Shown one piece after another: positions 43,971 through 53,109 of a DNA stretch of 64,000 nucleotides. The DNA lies in the NCBI RefSeq assembly GCF_030908215.1, contig NZ_JAVFJK010000002.1:62001-126000 (forward strand), read 5' to 3'. The notes beneath the pieces were generated by a model. It ran no database searches. It saw nothing but the letters and a program-made list of their open reading frames with translations, and was not told the origin of the DNA. The DNA comes from Sinomonas sp. ASV486. Lineage in GTDB: Bacteria; Actinomycetota; Actinomycetes; Actinomycetales; Micrococcaceae. Position numbers and translations under genes: made by a program. Each line of letters starts with the position of its first letter. The first letter of the stretch is position 1.

Positions 43971-44639
43971 GTGGAGAGCAAGGTGACAGCGCCCGATGAG
44001 GCCATGGCCGCGCAGGTCTATCAGCAGATCATCGCGACGATCGTCGCCGGGAAGCTGCAGCCTGGCCAGCGGCTGCGCGAGCGCGAGCTCTCGGAGCAGT
44101 ACGGCGTGTCCCGCATTCCCGTCCGGGAGGCGATCCACCGGCTCGAGCAGGACGGGTTCGTGGTCACCGCTCCCCGCCGCGGCGCGGTGGTACGGCGGCT
44201 GACGCTCAACGACGTCGACGAACTGTTCGACCTGCGCGTGCTCCTCGAATCGTTTGCTGCTGCGCGGGCTGCAGAGCGCGTCGCGCAGGGCGTTGACGGC
44301 TCCGTGCTCACCGAGACCCTCGCCAGGGCGCGGAAGGCCCTCGAGGAGGGCGATTTTGCGACCACCGCCGAACTCAACTCGGCCTTCCACGACCAGATCG
44401 TCGCCCTGGCCGGAAATGCACTCCTCGAGCGCTCCATGCGGCCTCTTCGGGGCCTCAACCGCTGGATCTTCGGGCTTTCGGTCAACCGGCCTCTGGACGT
44501 CAGCGCCCACGAGCACGACGACCTCGCCGACGCGATCCTCACGGGCCGGTCCCAGCTTGCCGAGTCCCTCTCCGCGGCCCACGTCGAGGCTGGGCGGAAA
44601 CCGGTCACGGAGGGGCTCGCCAGAGTCCTGCTCGAGTAG
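43971..44639 (+). CDS. GntR-family (FadR/FCD type) regulator
   Basis: About 222 aa, GTG start. The winged HTH is [49 protein letters not shown]. The FCD ligand domain follows with [20 protein letters not shown] and [21 protein letters not shown] (metal-binding His/Asp pattern). It is divergent from the MFS gene, about 100 bases apart, so it probably controls it in response to a metabolite. Confidence 0.86.
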   Translation: MESKVTAPDEAMAAQVYQQIIATIVAGKLQPGQRLRERELSEQYGVSRIPVREAIHRLEQDGFVVTAPRRGAVVRRLTLNDVDELFDLRVLLESFAAARAAERVAQGVDGSVLTETLARARKALEEGDFATTAELNSAFHDQIVALAGNALLERSMRPLRGLNRWIFGLSVNRPLDVSAHEHDDLADAILTGRSQLAESLSAAHVEAGRKPVTEGLARVLLE

Positions 44640-44689
44640 CCGGCGACCGCCTTCGGGACACGGCCGCCCGCGCAACGTAGGCTCGTGGC

Positions 44690-46396
44690 ATGGCGCCGAG
44701 CCCTTGGACCGCACACACACGTCGCTACCGCGAGATCGCCGACGTCCTCGCCCGCCACGGCCTCAGTCAGGTGCTGGAACGCGCCGGGTTCGCACGGTTC
44801 ATCCCCCGAGGGCGCTCGGCCGCAGACGGCAAGGGAGCGCCGGGAGCCCCTATCGGAGGCCCGGTGCACGTGCGTCTGGCCCTCGAGGAGCTCGGACCCA
44901 CCTTCATGAAGCTCGGGCAGATCCTCTCGACCCGTCCGGATCTCGTGCCCGAGGCGTACCAGCTGGAGCTCGCGAAGCTGCAGGACGCGGCGCCGCCGGT
45001 CCCCGCCGAGGCGATCCTCGGCGTCGTGCGCGAAGAGCTCGGCGAGGACGCGCTCACGGCGTTCACCGAGTTCGACGACGCCCCGCTCGCGAGCGCGTCG
45101 ATCGGCCAGGTCCACGGCGCCCGCCTCGCGGACGGCACCAAGGTCGTGGTCAAGGTCCGCAAGCCCGGGGCGGTCGAGAGGATCCGCGAAGATCTCGAGA
45201 TCCTCCGCAATGTCGCCGCAACGGCAAGCCGCGCGTGGCCCGTGCTCGAGGACTACAACGTGGTGGGCCTCGTCGCGGAATTCTCACGCACGCTCACCAA
45301 GGAGCTCGACTACCTCGAGGAGGGGCGGAACGCCGAGCGCTTCGCCGCCAACTTCGCGGGCGACACCCGCTACCGCTTCCCGCGTGTCTTCTGGCACACG
45401 ACGACGTCCCGTGTGCTCACCCTCGAGTTCATGGAGGGCATCAAGGTCAACGACGTCACGGCCCTGGACGCGGCAGGGATCGACCGCCGGGCCCTCGCGG
45501 ACCATGCGGCCGGGGCGCTCGCGCAGATGATCTTCGAGGACGGCTTCTTCCACGCCGACCCGCACCCTGGGAACATGTTCGTCGAGCCGGACGGACGGAT
45601 CTCGATCATCGACTTCGGCATGGTCGGAGAGATCAACGACGACCTGCGCGGCCAGCTCGGCCACCTGCTGATCGCCCTCGCCCGCAAGGACGCCCGCCGG
45701 CTCGCGCGCGCCCTCGAGTCGATGTCGCTCGGCGGGCCCGTCACCGACCGTGCCCGTCTGGCCGCGGACGTCGCCGAGTTCATCCAGCTCTACGACGGCG
45801 TGGACCTCGCCGACGTCAACGTGGCCCGCCTCGCGCAGAAGCTCCTGGGGGTGGTGCGGAACCACCGGCTGCTCATGCCGGCCGAGGCGGCGATCGTCAT
45901 CAAGATGATGGTGATGGCCGAGGGGCTCGGCCGCGTCCTCGACCCCGGCTTCCGCCTGTCACGGGTCCTCGAACCCCATGTGCGCCGGCTCCTGCTCGAG
46001 CAGTACTCGCCAGCGGCGATCGTGCGCGGGCTCAAGGCCGCCGGACTCACCGCCCTGGATCTCGCCGCCGACGTCCCGGACCTCATCGACAGCCTGAACC
46101 GCGTCCTCGAGTCGGGAGGGTTCGAGGTCCACCTCCGCGCAGCCGAGCTCGAGCCGCTCGTGGCACGCGCCGAGCGGATCGGCAACAAGGTGCTCGCAGG
46201 AGTCATCGCGGCGGCGTTCATCCGCGGGGTCGGGGAGGTCGTCGCGTCCGACCGCCGCTGGCAGGGCCTGCGCGAGCCGCTCGTACGCACCGGCATGGCC
46301 GCGCTCGGTGGCCTGGGCGGCTACTTCGCGGTGACGGCACTGAGCCGCAGACGGCGCCCGCGCAGACTCCTGCCGCGCGGGCCCCTGTCACTGTGA
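44690..46396 (+). CDS. ABC1/AarF (UbiB-like) atypical kinase
   Basis: 568 aa. The ADCK/UbiB signatures are complete: KLGQILSTRPDLVP (KxGQ motif), PLASASIGQVHGARLADGTKVVVKVRKPG (Ala-rich loop and VKV lysine), ELDYLEEGRNAERF, DGFFHADPHPGNMFV and ISIIDFGMVGEI. A C-terminal membrane helix pair is suggested by ALGGLGGYFAVTALS. Homologues support quinone biosynthesis or lipid handling. Convergent with the DUF302 gene with five bases between stops. Confidence 0.9.
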   Translation: MAPSPWTAHTRRYREIADVLARHGLSQVLERAGFARFIPRGRSAADGKGAPGAPIGGPVHVRLALEELGPTFMKLGQILSTRPDLVPEAYQLELAKLQDAAPPVPAEAILGVVREELGEDALTAFTEFDDAPLASASIGQVHGARLADGTKVVVKVRKPGAVERIREDLEILRNVAATASRAWPVLEDYNVVGLVAEFSRTLTKELDYLEEGRNAERFAANFAGDTRYRFPRVFWHTTTSRVLTLEFMEGIKVNDVTALDAAGIDRRALADHAAGALAQMIFEDGFFHADPHPGNMFVEPDGRISIIDFGMVGEINDDLRGQLGHLLIALARKDARRLARALESMSLGGPVTDRARLAADVAEFIQLYDGVDLADVNVARLAQKLLGVVRNHRLLMPAEAAIVIKMMVMAEGLGRVLDPGFRLSRVLEPHVRRLLLEQYSPAAIVRGLKAAGLTALDLAADVPDLIDSLNRVLESGGFEVHLRAAELEPLVARAERIGNKVLAGVIAAAFIRGVGEVVASDRRWQGLREPLVRTGMAALGGLGGYFAVTALSRRRRPRRLLPRGPLSL

Positions 46397-46401
46397 CGGG
46401 A

Positions 46402-46809
46402 TCAGAGTGGCAGGGCCGCGAGAGCCGCGCGGAGGCGGGTGCCGGCGTCGTCCGCAACCTCCCGCACGTGCGCGCTCGAGCTGAGCTGCACCATGGTCTG
46501 GGGGTCGATCGCCTCGATGGTGGTCGACTCTGCGTCGGGGCCGCGCCGCACCACGACGTTGCACGGCAGGAGCGCGCCCATCTCAGGCTCGGCGGCGATC
46601 GCCCTGCTCGCGAGGTTCGGATTGCAGGCGCCGAGGATCACGTAGTCGCCTACGGAGTCGCCGGCCTCAGGGCCGAGCTTGGCGGTGAACGTCTTCCGGA
46701 TGTCGATCTCGGTCAGGACGCCGAACCCCTGCTCGGCGAGGGCAGCCTTGATCGCGTCGATCGCCTCGGCGTAGGGAAGGGGAACCTGGGTGGTCAGGGT
46801 GTATGCCAT
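46402..46809 (-). CDS. DUF302-domain protein
   Basis: 135 aa. DUF302 pattern: PYAEAIDAIKAALAEQGFGVLTEIDIRKTF, LGACNPNLASRAIAAEPEMGALLPCNVVVRR. The CNP and LLPC cysteines are the conserved pair of the family. DUF302 proteins often sit beside copper and thiol-stress genes, as here, next to a cupredoxin and a copper ATPase; no activity is proven. Start at ATG 46807-46809 (MAYTLT). Confidence 0.85.
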   Translation of the reverse strand: MAYTLTTQVPLPYAEAIDAIKAALAEQGFGVLTEIDIRKTFTAKLGPEAGDSVGDYVILGACNPNLASRAIAAEPEMGALLPCNVVVRRGPDAESTTIEAIDPQTMVQLSSSAHVREVADDAGTRLRAALAALPL

Positions 46810-46952
46810 GTGGCCCACGCTCTCAGCGCGGAGCCCCCGTTGGCAAGGGTCCCCGGTCCTGCGGCCGTGGAAGGGACACGAGGAAGGGCACTAGGTCCCT
46901 GCCGGATCTGCGGTGCTGGGGAAGAGACTGGTTGCGTCGGAAGGGAACCGAG

Positions 46953-47207
46953 ATGATGTACGGCTATGGTGGCGGCGGTATCTGGGGCTGGATCGTGATG
47001 GGGATCGTGATGCTCCTGTTCTGGGGCGGCGTCGTCGCGCTCGTGGTGGTCCTCGTCCGGGGTGTGAGAGGGAGATCGGGCGGCTACGGTGCCCCGTGGC
47101 CCGGCAACGATGATCCCGAGCACATCCTTGCCCAGCGGTTCGCCCGAGGCGAGATCGATGAGACCGAGTTCAACGCGCGCAGGGACGCGCTCAGGCGCAG
47201 GCAGTGA
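46953..47207 (+). CDS. Small membrane protein with SHOCT domain
   Basis: 84 aa. A glycine/tyrosine-rich start (MMYGYGGGG), one membrane helix (IWGWIVMGIVMLLFWGGVVALVVVLV), and a C-terminal SHOCT motif (DPEHILAQRFARGEIDETEFNARRDALRR). Such proteins recur in actinobacterial copper loci. It lies 10 bases before the cupredoxin gene, so the two are likely co-transcribed. Confidence 0.84.
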   Translation: MMYGYGGGGIWGWIVMGIVMLLFWGGVVALVVVLVRGVRGRSGGYGAPWPGNDDPEHILAQRFARGEIDETEFNARRDALRRRQ

Positions 47208-47217
47208 CGGTGCGGCG

Positions 47218-47784
47218 GTGAACGGCTCGCCGAGCACCCGGACGATCGTCCTCTCGGTCGCCGCGGCGCTCGTGCTCACTGCGGCGTCACTGCTCGGCGT
47301 GGCCCTCCTGATGCCGGCGGGACCCTTCTCACTGCCGGGCTCTCCGGTGCAGGGAACGGCGTGCAGCGCGCCGAGCTTCGCCGGCCCCACGGTGAAGGTG
47401 ACCCTGTCCGACATGGGCAGCATGCTGGGTGGCCCGAGGATGCGCGGCGGCATGCGTCTCTCCTCCGACAGGGCCTCGGTACCTAGCGGGAAAGTCTCGT
47501 TCGCCGTCACCAACGCCGGGAGCGTCCCCCACGAGCTCGTCATCCTGCCACTCCCCGCCGGCCAGGTCCCGGGCACGCGGTCCGTGGGGGCCGACGGCCG
47601 CGTCGACGAGACCGGCTCCGTGGGCGAGGCCTCGGCCAGCTGCGCCGAGGGTGCGGGAGAGGGGATCCTCCCCGGCGCGTCGTCGTGGGTGACCGTCGAG
47701 CTGAAGCCCGGCACGTACGAGCTGGTCTGCAACCTGCCGGGCCACTACTGGGCTGGCATGCACACCGTTCTCACCGCGAGGTGA
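47218..47784 (+). CDS. Membrane-anchored cupredoxin-like copper protein
   Basis: 188 aa. An N-terminal signal anchor (VLSVAAALVLTAASLLGVALL) leads to a cupredoxin fold. The type-1 copper ligands are all visible: His105 in VPHELVIL, then Cys171, His176 and Met181 in CNLPGHYWAGM. It probably binds or ferries copper outside the membrane. It converges on the CopB-type ATPase gene and forms a copper module with SHOCT and DUF302 proteins. GTG 47218 is the nearest start after the SHOCT stop. Confidence 0.84.
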   Translation: MNGSPSTRTIVLSVAAALVLTAASLLGVALLMPAGPFSLPGSPVQGTACSAPSFAGPTVKVTLSDMGSMLGGPRMRGGMRLSSDRASVPSGKVSFAVTNAGSVPHELVILPLPAGQVPGTRSVGADGRVDETGSVGEASASCAEGAGEGILPGASSWVTVELKPGTYELVCNLPGHYWAGMHTVLTAR

Positions 47785-47835
47785 GGCGCTGGCGGGGCCG
47801 CCCCACGCCGCGGTGTGGCCCGGCGGGGCATCGGT

Positions 47836-50064
47836 TCAATGGCCCTCGGCGACCTTGCGCGGGTCCAGATCGAGGCGGCGCAGCAGCTGTGCGTTGAGCG
47901 CCACGACGATCGTGGACAGCGACATGAGGATGGCGCCGGCGGCCGGCGAGAGCATGACGCCGGCAAACGCCAGGACGCCCGCAGCCAGAGGCACCGTGAT
48001 CACGTTGTAGCCGGTGGCCCACACGAGGTTCTGCCACATCTTGCGGTAGCTTGCCCGCGAGAGCTCCACGACCGAGACGACTGAGCGCGGGTCGTTTCCG
48101 GCGAGCACGACCCCGGCGGACTCGATCGCGACGTCCGTCCCGGCGCCGATCGCGATGCCTACGTCGGCACGGGCGAGGGCAGGGGCGTCGTTGACGCCGT
48201 CGCCGACCATGGCGACCTTGAGGCCGCGATGTTGGAGGTCGGCCACGCGTCGGTCCTTGTCCTGGGGCAGGACCTGGGCAAAGACCTCGTCGATGCCGAG
48301 GTCCGTGGCGACGGCGTCGGCGACCTGCTGGGCGTCGCCCGTGATCATCGCGACACGGATCCCGCGCTGCTGCAGGGCCTTCACGGCCGTCCGCGACTCC
48401 TCGCGGACCGAGTCCTCGAGCGCGAGGACGCCCACCACCTGAGCGTCGCGGATCACGTGGAGTACCGACGCGCCGCGGGCCTTCCACCCGTCGACGGCGC
48501 GGGAGAGCTCGGACGGCGTATCGATCCCGAGCTCGGCCAGCAGGGCGGGGCCACCGACCTGGACGAGCGTCCCGTCGACCGTGGCGGCGACGCCGCGGCC
48601 TGCGCTGGACTGGAATCCCGTGGCACGGGGCACCGTGAGCCCGCGCCCGCCGGAAGCGCGGACGATGGCCCGTGCCACCGGGTGCTCGCTTTCCAGTTCT
48701 ACGGCCGCCGCGAGGGCGAGGAGGTCCTGCTCGTCGCCACCGCGTGCGGCAGCGACGTCGAAGAGCTCCGGCGCTCCCTTGGTCAGGGTTCCGGTCTTGT
48801 CGAACAGCACCACGCCGACCGTGCGCATGCGCTCGAGCGAGAGGCGGTCCTTGACCAGGACGCCGCCCTTCGCCGCGCGCTCGGTCGAGATGGCGATGAC
48901 GAGCGGGATGGCGAGGCCGAGGGCATGCGGACACGCGATCACCAGGACCGTGACGGTAGCCGTGACCGCCGTCGGGAGGTCGCCGAGGAGGGTCCATGCA
49001 ACGAACGTGAGGACACCCGCGCCGGTCGCGAAGTAGAAGAGGAACGCCGCCGCCCGGTCAGCGAGCGCCTGGGCGCGGGAGGAGGAGGCCTGCGCGTCGG
49101 CGACCATGCGCTGGATGCCGGCGAGCGCCGTCGACTCCCCGACTGCCTCGACGCGGACGCGCACGCTCGTGTCGGTCGCGACGGTTCCGGCGACGACGGC
49201 GCTGCCCGGCCCACGGGTGACGGTCTTGGACTCGCCAGTGATCATCGACTCATCGAGCTCGGCGGTGCCCTCCTCGATGCGGCCGTCCGCGGGGAGGCGC
49301 CCGCCGGCGCGGACGAGGACGAGGTCGCCGGGGGCGAGGTCGGCGGCAGGGACGGTCTCAGTGCCGCCGTCCTCCGCAACGCGCTCCGCCTCGTCCGGCA
49401 GGAGCGCCGCGAGTGCGGCGAGCGCACCCTGCGATGCGCCGAGCGCACGCATCTCGAGCCAGTGCCCCAGCAGCATGATGGTCACGAGGAGGGCGAGCTC
49501 CCACCAGAAATCCAGGTCGAACCCGCCGATGCGCAGGCTCGTGGCCCACGAGGCCGCGAACGCGACCGTGATCGCCATTCCGATCAGCAGCATCATCCCG
49601 GGCTGTCGCGCCTTCAGCTCGCCGACGCCGCCCTTGAGGAAGGGCATTCCGCCGTAGAAGAAGATCGCCGTGCCGAGCACGGGACCGATCCACTCGCTCC
49701 CCGGGAACGTGGGCGGCATCGCGCTGAACAGGTGCCAGAACATCGGGCTGAAGATCACGACGACGACGGAGAGCCCCAGCGTGAGCCAGAACCTGTCGCG
49801 GAACATGGCCACCGAGTGGCCCATGTGCTCCCCATGGGTGTGGACCGCGTGGGGGTCGCCGTGGCCTGCGTGGAGCTGGGCCGTCATGTCGTGCGAAGTC
49901 ATGTCGTGCGAAGCCATGTCGTGGGAGGCCATGTCGTGACCAGCGCGCGCGTCGTGGGACCTAGTCACGACACGGCCCTGCGGGTCAGGGCCATGCACCT
50001 CGCCCGCGGCACGCTCCGTCTCGGGCGCCTCGCCCTCGTGCATGTGGTGGCTGTGCTCGTTCAC
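47836..50064 (-). CDS. copB: CopB-type copper-translocating P1B ATPase
   Basis: 742 aa. The His/Met/Asp-rich N-terminus includes four ASHDM/TSHDM repeats from a 15-bp unit (near 49884-49938) instead of a CxxC domain. Membrane motif CPHALG at 378-383 marks the P1B-3 (CopB) class rather than CPC CopA. The phosphorylation site DKTGTLT is at 422-428; TGES, the HP motif (SEHPVARAI) and GDGVNDAP are intact. It exports copper (Cu2+ or Cu+) or silver. A CsoR-type palindrome lies about 100 bases upstream of GTG 50062-50064. Confidence 0.92.
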   Translation of the reverse strand: MNEHSHHMHEGEAPETERAAGEVHGPDPQGRVVTRSHDARAGHDMASHDMASHDMTSHDMTAQLHAGHGDPHAVHTHGEHMGHSVAMFRDRFWLTLGLSVVVVIFSPMFWHLFSAMPPTFPGSEWIGPVLGTAIFFYGGMPFLKGGVGELKARQPGMMLLIGMAITVAFAASWATSLRIGGFDLDFWWELALLVTIMLLGHWLEMRALGASQGALAALAALLPDEAERVAEDGGTETVPAADLAPGDLVLVRAGGRLPADGRIEEGTAELDESMITGESKTVTRGPGSAVVAGTVATDTSVRVRVEAVGESTALAGIQRMVADAQASSSRAQALADRAAAFLFYFATGAGVLTFVAWTLLGDLPTAVTATVTVLVIACPHALGLAIPLVIAISTERAAKGGVLVKDRLSLERMRTVGVVLFDKTGTLTKGAPELFDVAAARGGDEQDLLALAAAVELESEHPVARAIVRASGGRGLTVPRATGFQSSAGRGVAATVDGTLVQVGGPALLAELGIDTPSELSRAVDGWKARGASVLHVIRDAQVVGVLALEDSVREESRTAVKALQQRGIRVAMITGDAQQVADAVATDLGIDEVFAQVLPQDKDRRVADLQHRGLKVAMVGDGVNDAPALARADVGIAIGAGTDVAIESAGVVLAGNDPRSVVSVVELSRASYRKMWQNLVWATGYNVITVPLAAGVLAFAGVMLSPAAGAILMSLSTIVVALNAQLLRRLDLDPRKVAEGH

Positions 50065-50162
50065 CTTCGGTACCCGTTCCTTTCCCAGTGCGGATGAGTT
50101 CGGGCTGTGGGGCGATCGACGGTAGCGGCTGGCGGACCGTGTGCATCGCTGGCAGCACTTCG

Positions 50163-50185
50163 AACATACCCCTAGGGGGTATGTT
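50163..50185. promoter_or_regulatory. CsoR-type copper operator upstream of copB
   Basis: ATACCCCTAGGGGGTAT with matching AAC/GTT flanks forms a nearly perfect palindrome of the ATACCC-x-GGGTAT type bound by CsoR-family copper repressors. It lies between copB and the NTPase gene, both on the minus strand. No csoR gene is in this window, so the repressor must be encoded elsewhere. Confidence 0.72.
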
Positions 50186-50202
50186 TTCGCAAGGTGGCGC
50201 GT

Positions 50203-50724
50203 CTACAGTCTCGCCAGGATGTAGTCGACACGGGCGGAGGCCTCGAGGGGCGGGACCTTCACCACGGGGAACGGCAGGGCCATGTAGACGTCGGTGATCA
50301 GCTCGTGGATCTGCTGCTGCGCCGCGGCGTCCTCGGTCCGCGCGTAGTCGTTGACCATGGGGAGGAGATCGAGCACGAACACCTTCCGATAGTTGACGCG
50401 CTCGAGCGCCTGAAGGAGCGCGGGCTCCGGCTCGAGGTGGAGGAACCGGTAGTAGGCGAGCGAGTCGGGGATGGCCCGGTCGAGGAAGACTATCTGCTCC
50501 GGATCGAGGCGCCCCTCCTGCTCGATCTCGATCGCGAGCACGTTGCGCTGGAACTCCGCCTGGCGCGCGCGGATCTCCTCGACGGTGCGCCCACCGAGCC
50601 GCTGGAGGTCGATGTAGTGCCTCGCATCCTCGATGGTGGTCGCATAGCCGCGCTCCTTGAGCAGGTTGACCGTGGTCGTCTTGCCCGAGCTGGGCCCTCC
50701 GGTGATGACGTACCAGTTCGTCAC
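50203..50724 (-). CDS. P-loop NTPase/kinase-like protein (AAA_28 type)
   Basis: 173 aa. N-terminal P-loop YVITGGPSSGKTTTVNLL, then TIEDARHYIDLQ, IVFLDRAIPDSLAYYRF and KVFVLDLLPMVNDYARTED. The pattern fits small AAA_28/thymidylate-kinase-like NTPases, whose substrates are unknown. GTG 50722-50724 lies 10 bases after the PaaX-like stop with GAGGG upstream, so it is the second gene of that operon. Confidence 0.8.
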   Translation of the reverse strand: MTNWYVITGGPSSGKTTTVNLLKERGYATTIEDARHYIDLQRLGGRTVEEIRARQAEFQRNVLAIEIEQEGRLDPEQIVFLDRAIPDSLAYYRFLHLEPEPALLQALERVNYRKVFVLDLLPMVNDYARTEDAAAQQQIHELITDVYMALPFPVVKVPPLEASARVDYILARL

Positions 50725-50734
50725 GACGCGGCCC

Positions 50735-51640
50735 TCACAGCATCGCGGGAACGACGACACCGGCCAGCGCCTCAGGGGCAGACTCGCCGAGGACCGTGCG
50801 GACATGGCGCTCCACGAGGGGCGCCGTCGCCTCGAAGATGGCCACGAACGACTCCCGGGCGCGCAGGAGCGGCCAGTCGTCCGGGAGGAGCTCGTACGGC
50901 ATCCCCGGATCGTCCCAGGGGAAGGCACGCCACTCGTCCAGGACCTCGATCCGCAGACGGAACCCCTCCGCCGGCCCGACGGCCCCGGCGCGGATCCGCT
51001 CGAGGGCCGCCTCGTTCGCATCAGCGAACTCGGCGTAGCGCCGGGGCGGCTCGGCGGTGTCGACGATGGCCGGGCGCCGGCCCTCGAACCCCCCGTCCTC
51101 GACGCGGAACGCCATGTAGTCCTCGACCCCGTATCCCTGGGCGACCTCCCGCACCTGGTCCATCCGGTCGCGCGGCGAGAACCAGAGCGCGCCGTAGACG
51201 GGGGCGAACCCGAGCCACTTGAGGCGTGCCCGGAATGCCTCGCGGATCTCGCGCTCCGACTCGGGGACCGAGAAGGCCACCGCGGTCCAGAACCGATCCC
51301 ATGGGATCCCGGGGTCCCCGAATTGGCCCACCTGACGGGCACCAATGACGAGCCTGGCGCGTGCCTCCGCGGTGAAGCGGTACCGCGAAGCCCGCCCCCC
51401 GCCGTCGTTCTCGAGGACTCCCCGCGCAGCAAGCCGACTCAGGGCAGTCGTGACGGCGGAACGGCTGAGCCCCACATCCCCGGCGAGCCGGACGATCGCC
51501 CGGGTGGGGAGCCACAGGTCAGTGCTCCGCCAGAACTCGCCGAGCAGGGTCACGAGGAGGTGCTGGCTCGTGCCCCCGCGCTGGGGCCGGGGGAAGTCGA
51601 CGATGGCGGCGCCAGCCCGCCCCTGTCCGTCATAGCGCAC
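50735..51640 (-). CDS. PaaX-family transcriptional regulator
   Basis: 301 aa. PaaX N-terminal wHTH: SQHLLVTLLGEFWRSTDLWLPTRAIVRLAGDVGLSRSAVTTALSRLAARGVLE. The central and C-terminal domains (RFWTAVAFSVPESEREIREAFRARLKWLGF, GALWFSPRDRM, PYELLPDDWPLLRARESF) match PaaX. PaaX proteins repress phenylacetyl-CoA catabolism; this member probably senses another CoA ester or acid. GTG 51638-51640 has GGGAGG upstream. It is divergent from the MHS transporter operon, its likely target. Confidence 0.85.
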   Translation of the reverse strand: MRYDGQGRAGAAIVDFPRPQRGGTSQHLLVTLLGEFWRSTDLWLPTRAIVRLAGDVGLSRSAVTTALSRLAARGVLENDGGGRASRYRFTAEARARLVIGARQVGQFGDPGIPWDRFWTAVAFSVPESEREIREAFRARLKWLGFAPVYGALWFSPRDRMDQVREVAQGYGVEDYMAFRVEDGGFEGRRPAIVDTAEPPRRYAEFADANEAALERIRAGAVGPAEGFRLRIEVLDEWRAFPWDDPGMPYELLPDDWPLLRARESFVAIFEATAPLVERHVRTVLGESAPEALAGVVVPAML

Positions 51641-51765
51641 CCCTCCATCCTCCCAGTCAGGAAGAAACTTTGCAGTTTTATTGACGCTCGCGTGTTTTAA
51701 CGCAACGATTGGTATTGGTGACGCGCACCACATTCCCTGACACCGTCGTCCTCCAGGAGACCCGC

Positions 51766-53106
51766 ATGACCGCCGGCCCCACCTCCGCAGCCAGCGCCGT
51801 GGCTGCCCACGCCCCAGGGCAGCACGCACGCAAGGCCGCCATGGCGAGCTTCGCCGGAAGCACGCTCGAGTACTACGACTTCTTCATCTACGGCTCGGCC
51901 TCAGCCCTGATCTTCAACAAGATCTTCTTCCCGGGCATCGACCCGCTCCTCGGCCAGTTCCTCTCGATGGCCACCCTCGGCATCGGCTACGTGGTCCGTC
52001 CTTTCGCCGCGGGGTTCATCGGCCACTTCGGCGACCGGATCGGCCGGAAGCAGATGCTCGTCTTCACCCTCGTCTCGATGGGCCTCGCGACGTTCCTCAT
52101 CGGCTGCCTTCCGCCCACGGCCGCGATCGGGGCCGCCGCGCCGATCCTGCTCGTGCTCCTGCGCGTGGTCCAGGGCATCTCGGCAGCCGGCGAATCGGTC
52201 GGCGCCGTCACGCTCTCCCTCGAGCATGCCCCTTCGGGCCGGCGCGCGTTCTTCGCAAGCTGGGTCAACACGGGCGCCGCGGCGGGCATCATGCTGGCCT
52301 CGCTCGCCTTCCTGCTCGTCTCGCTCATGCCGCAGGCCGACCTCGTCGCGTGGGGATGGCGTCTTCCGTTCCTCGCGAGCATCGGCGTCGCCGTGGCCGG
52401 CTTCGTGATCCGCCGCCGCCTTCCGGAGGCCGAGCTGTTCGAGGAGGCGCGCGGCGCAGAGAAATCCCACGAGCTTCCGCTCAAGGTCGTGCTGCGGGAC
52501 TACTGGCCCACGGTGATCAAGGTCGTCATCTTCGGGGTGTGGGCCGTCGTGTCCACGATCGTCTCGGCCTTCAGCCTCTCCTACGCCACGAACAACCACC
52601 TCGTCTCGAGCAGCATCATGCTCGCAGCCACAATCGTCACCGCAGCCCTCGCCCTCGTGGCCCAGCCGCTCTTCGGGATCCTCGCTGACCGGATCGGCCG
52701 CAAGCCCGTCTTCATCACCGGCAACGTGATCTGCGCGGCGTCGATCTTCGCGTACTTCTGGTCCATCTCGCAGGGCAGCGTGCCGCTCGTCTTCGCCACC
52801 CAGATCGTCGTCATGGTGGTCGGCTACGGCATGGTGAACCCGCTCGGCCCCGCCATCGTCGCCGAGATGTTCCCCACCCGGATCCGTTACTCCGGCGCCG
52901 CCGTCTCGTCCCAGCTCGGCCTCATCGTGACCGGCTTCGCGCCCACGATCGCCGCCGCCGTCGTGCGTCCGGGCCCTGACGGATGGGTGCCGGTGGCCGT
53001 CTTCACCGCCATCTGCTGCGGCATCTCAGCGCTCGTCACCCTCGTCTGGGTCCGTGAGACCTACAGGGTCGACACCCACGATCTCGGCGCGCGGACTGGG
53101 GCCTGA
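51766..53106 (+). CDS. MHS-family (metabolite:H+ symporter) MFS transporter
   Basis: About 446 aa with 12 helices. Family features: STLEYYDFFIYGSASALIFNKIFFPG, GYVVRPFAAGFIGHFGDRIGRKQMLV, VQGISAAGESVGAVTLSLEHAP and GILADRIGRKPVFI. MHS members import organic acids such as shikimate, ketoglutarate or protocatechuate. CAGGAG lies 6 bases before ATG 51766. A three-base gap leads to the CocE gene, so both are in one transcript. Confidence 0.89.
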   Translation: MTAGPTSAASAVAAHAPGQHARKAAMASFAGSTLEYYDFFIYGSASALIFNKIFFPGIDPLLGQFLSMATLGIGYVVRPFAAGFIGHFGDRIGRKQMLVFTLVSMGLATFLIGCLPPTAAIGAAAPILLVLLRVVQGISAAGESVGAVTLSLEHAPSGRRAFFASWVNTGAAAGIMLASLAFLLVSLMPQADLVAWGWRLPFLASIGVAVAGFVIRRRLPEAELFEEARGAEKSHELPLKVVLRDYWPTVIKVVIFGVWAVVSTIVSAFSLSYATNNHLVSSSIMLAATIVTAALALVAQPLFGILADRIGRKPVFITGNVICAASIFAYFWSISQGSVPLVFATQIVVMVVGYGMVNPLGPAIVAEMFPTRIRYSGAAVSSQLGLIVTGFAPTIAAAVVRPGPDGWVPVAVFTAICCGISALVTLVWVRETYRVDTHDLGARTGA

Positions 53107-53109
53107 ACC

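Noticed and set aside
48229-50097. A 622-codon plus-strand frame opposite copB
   Set aside because: The minus strand carries all P-type ATPase motifs; the opposite frame is a GC-bias shadow.
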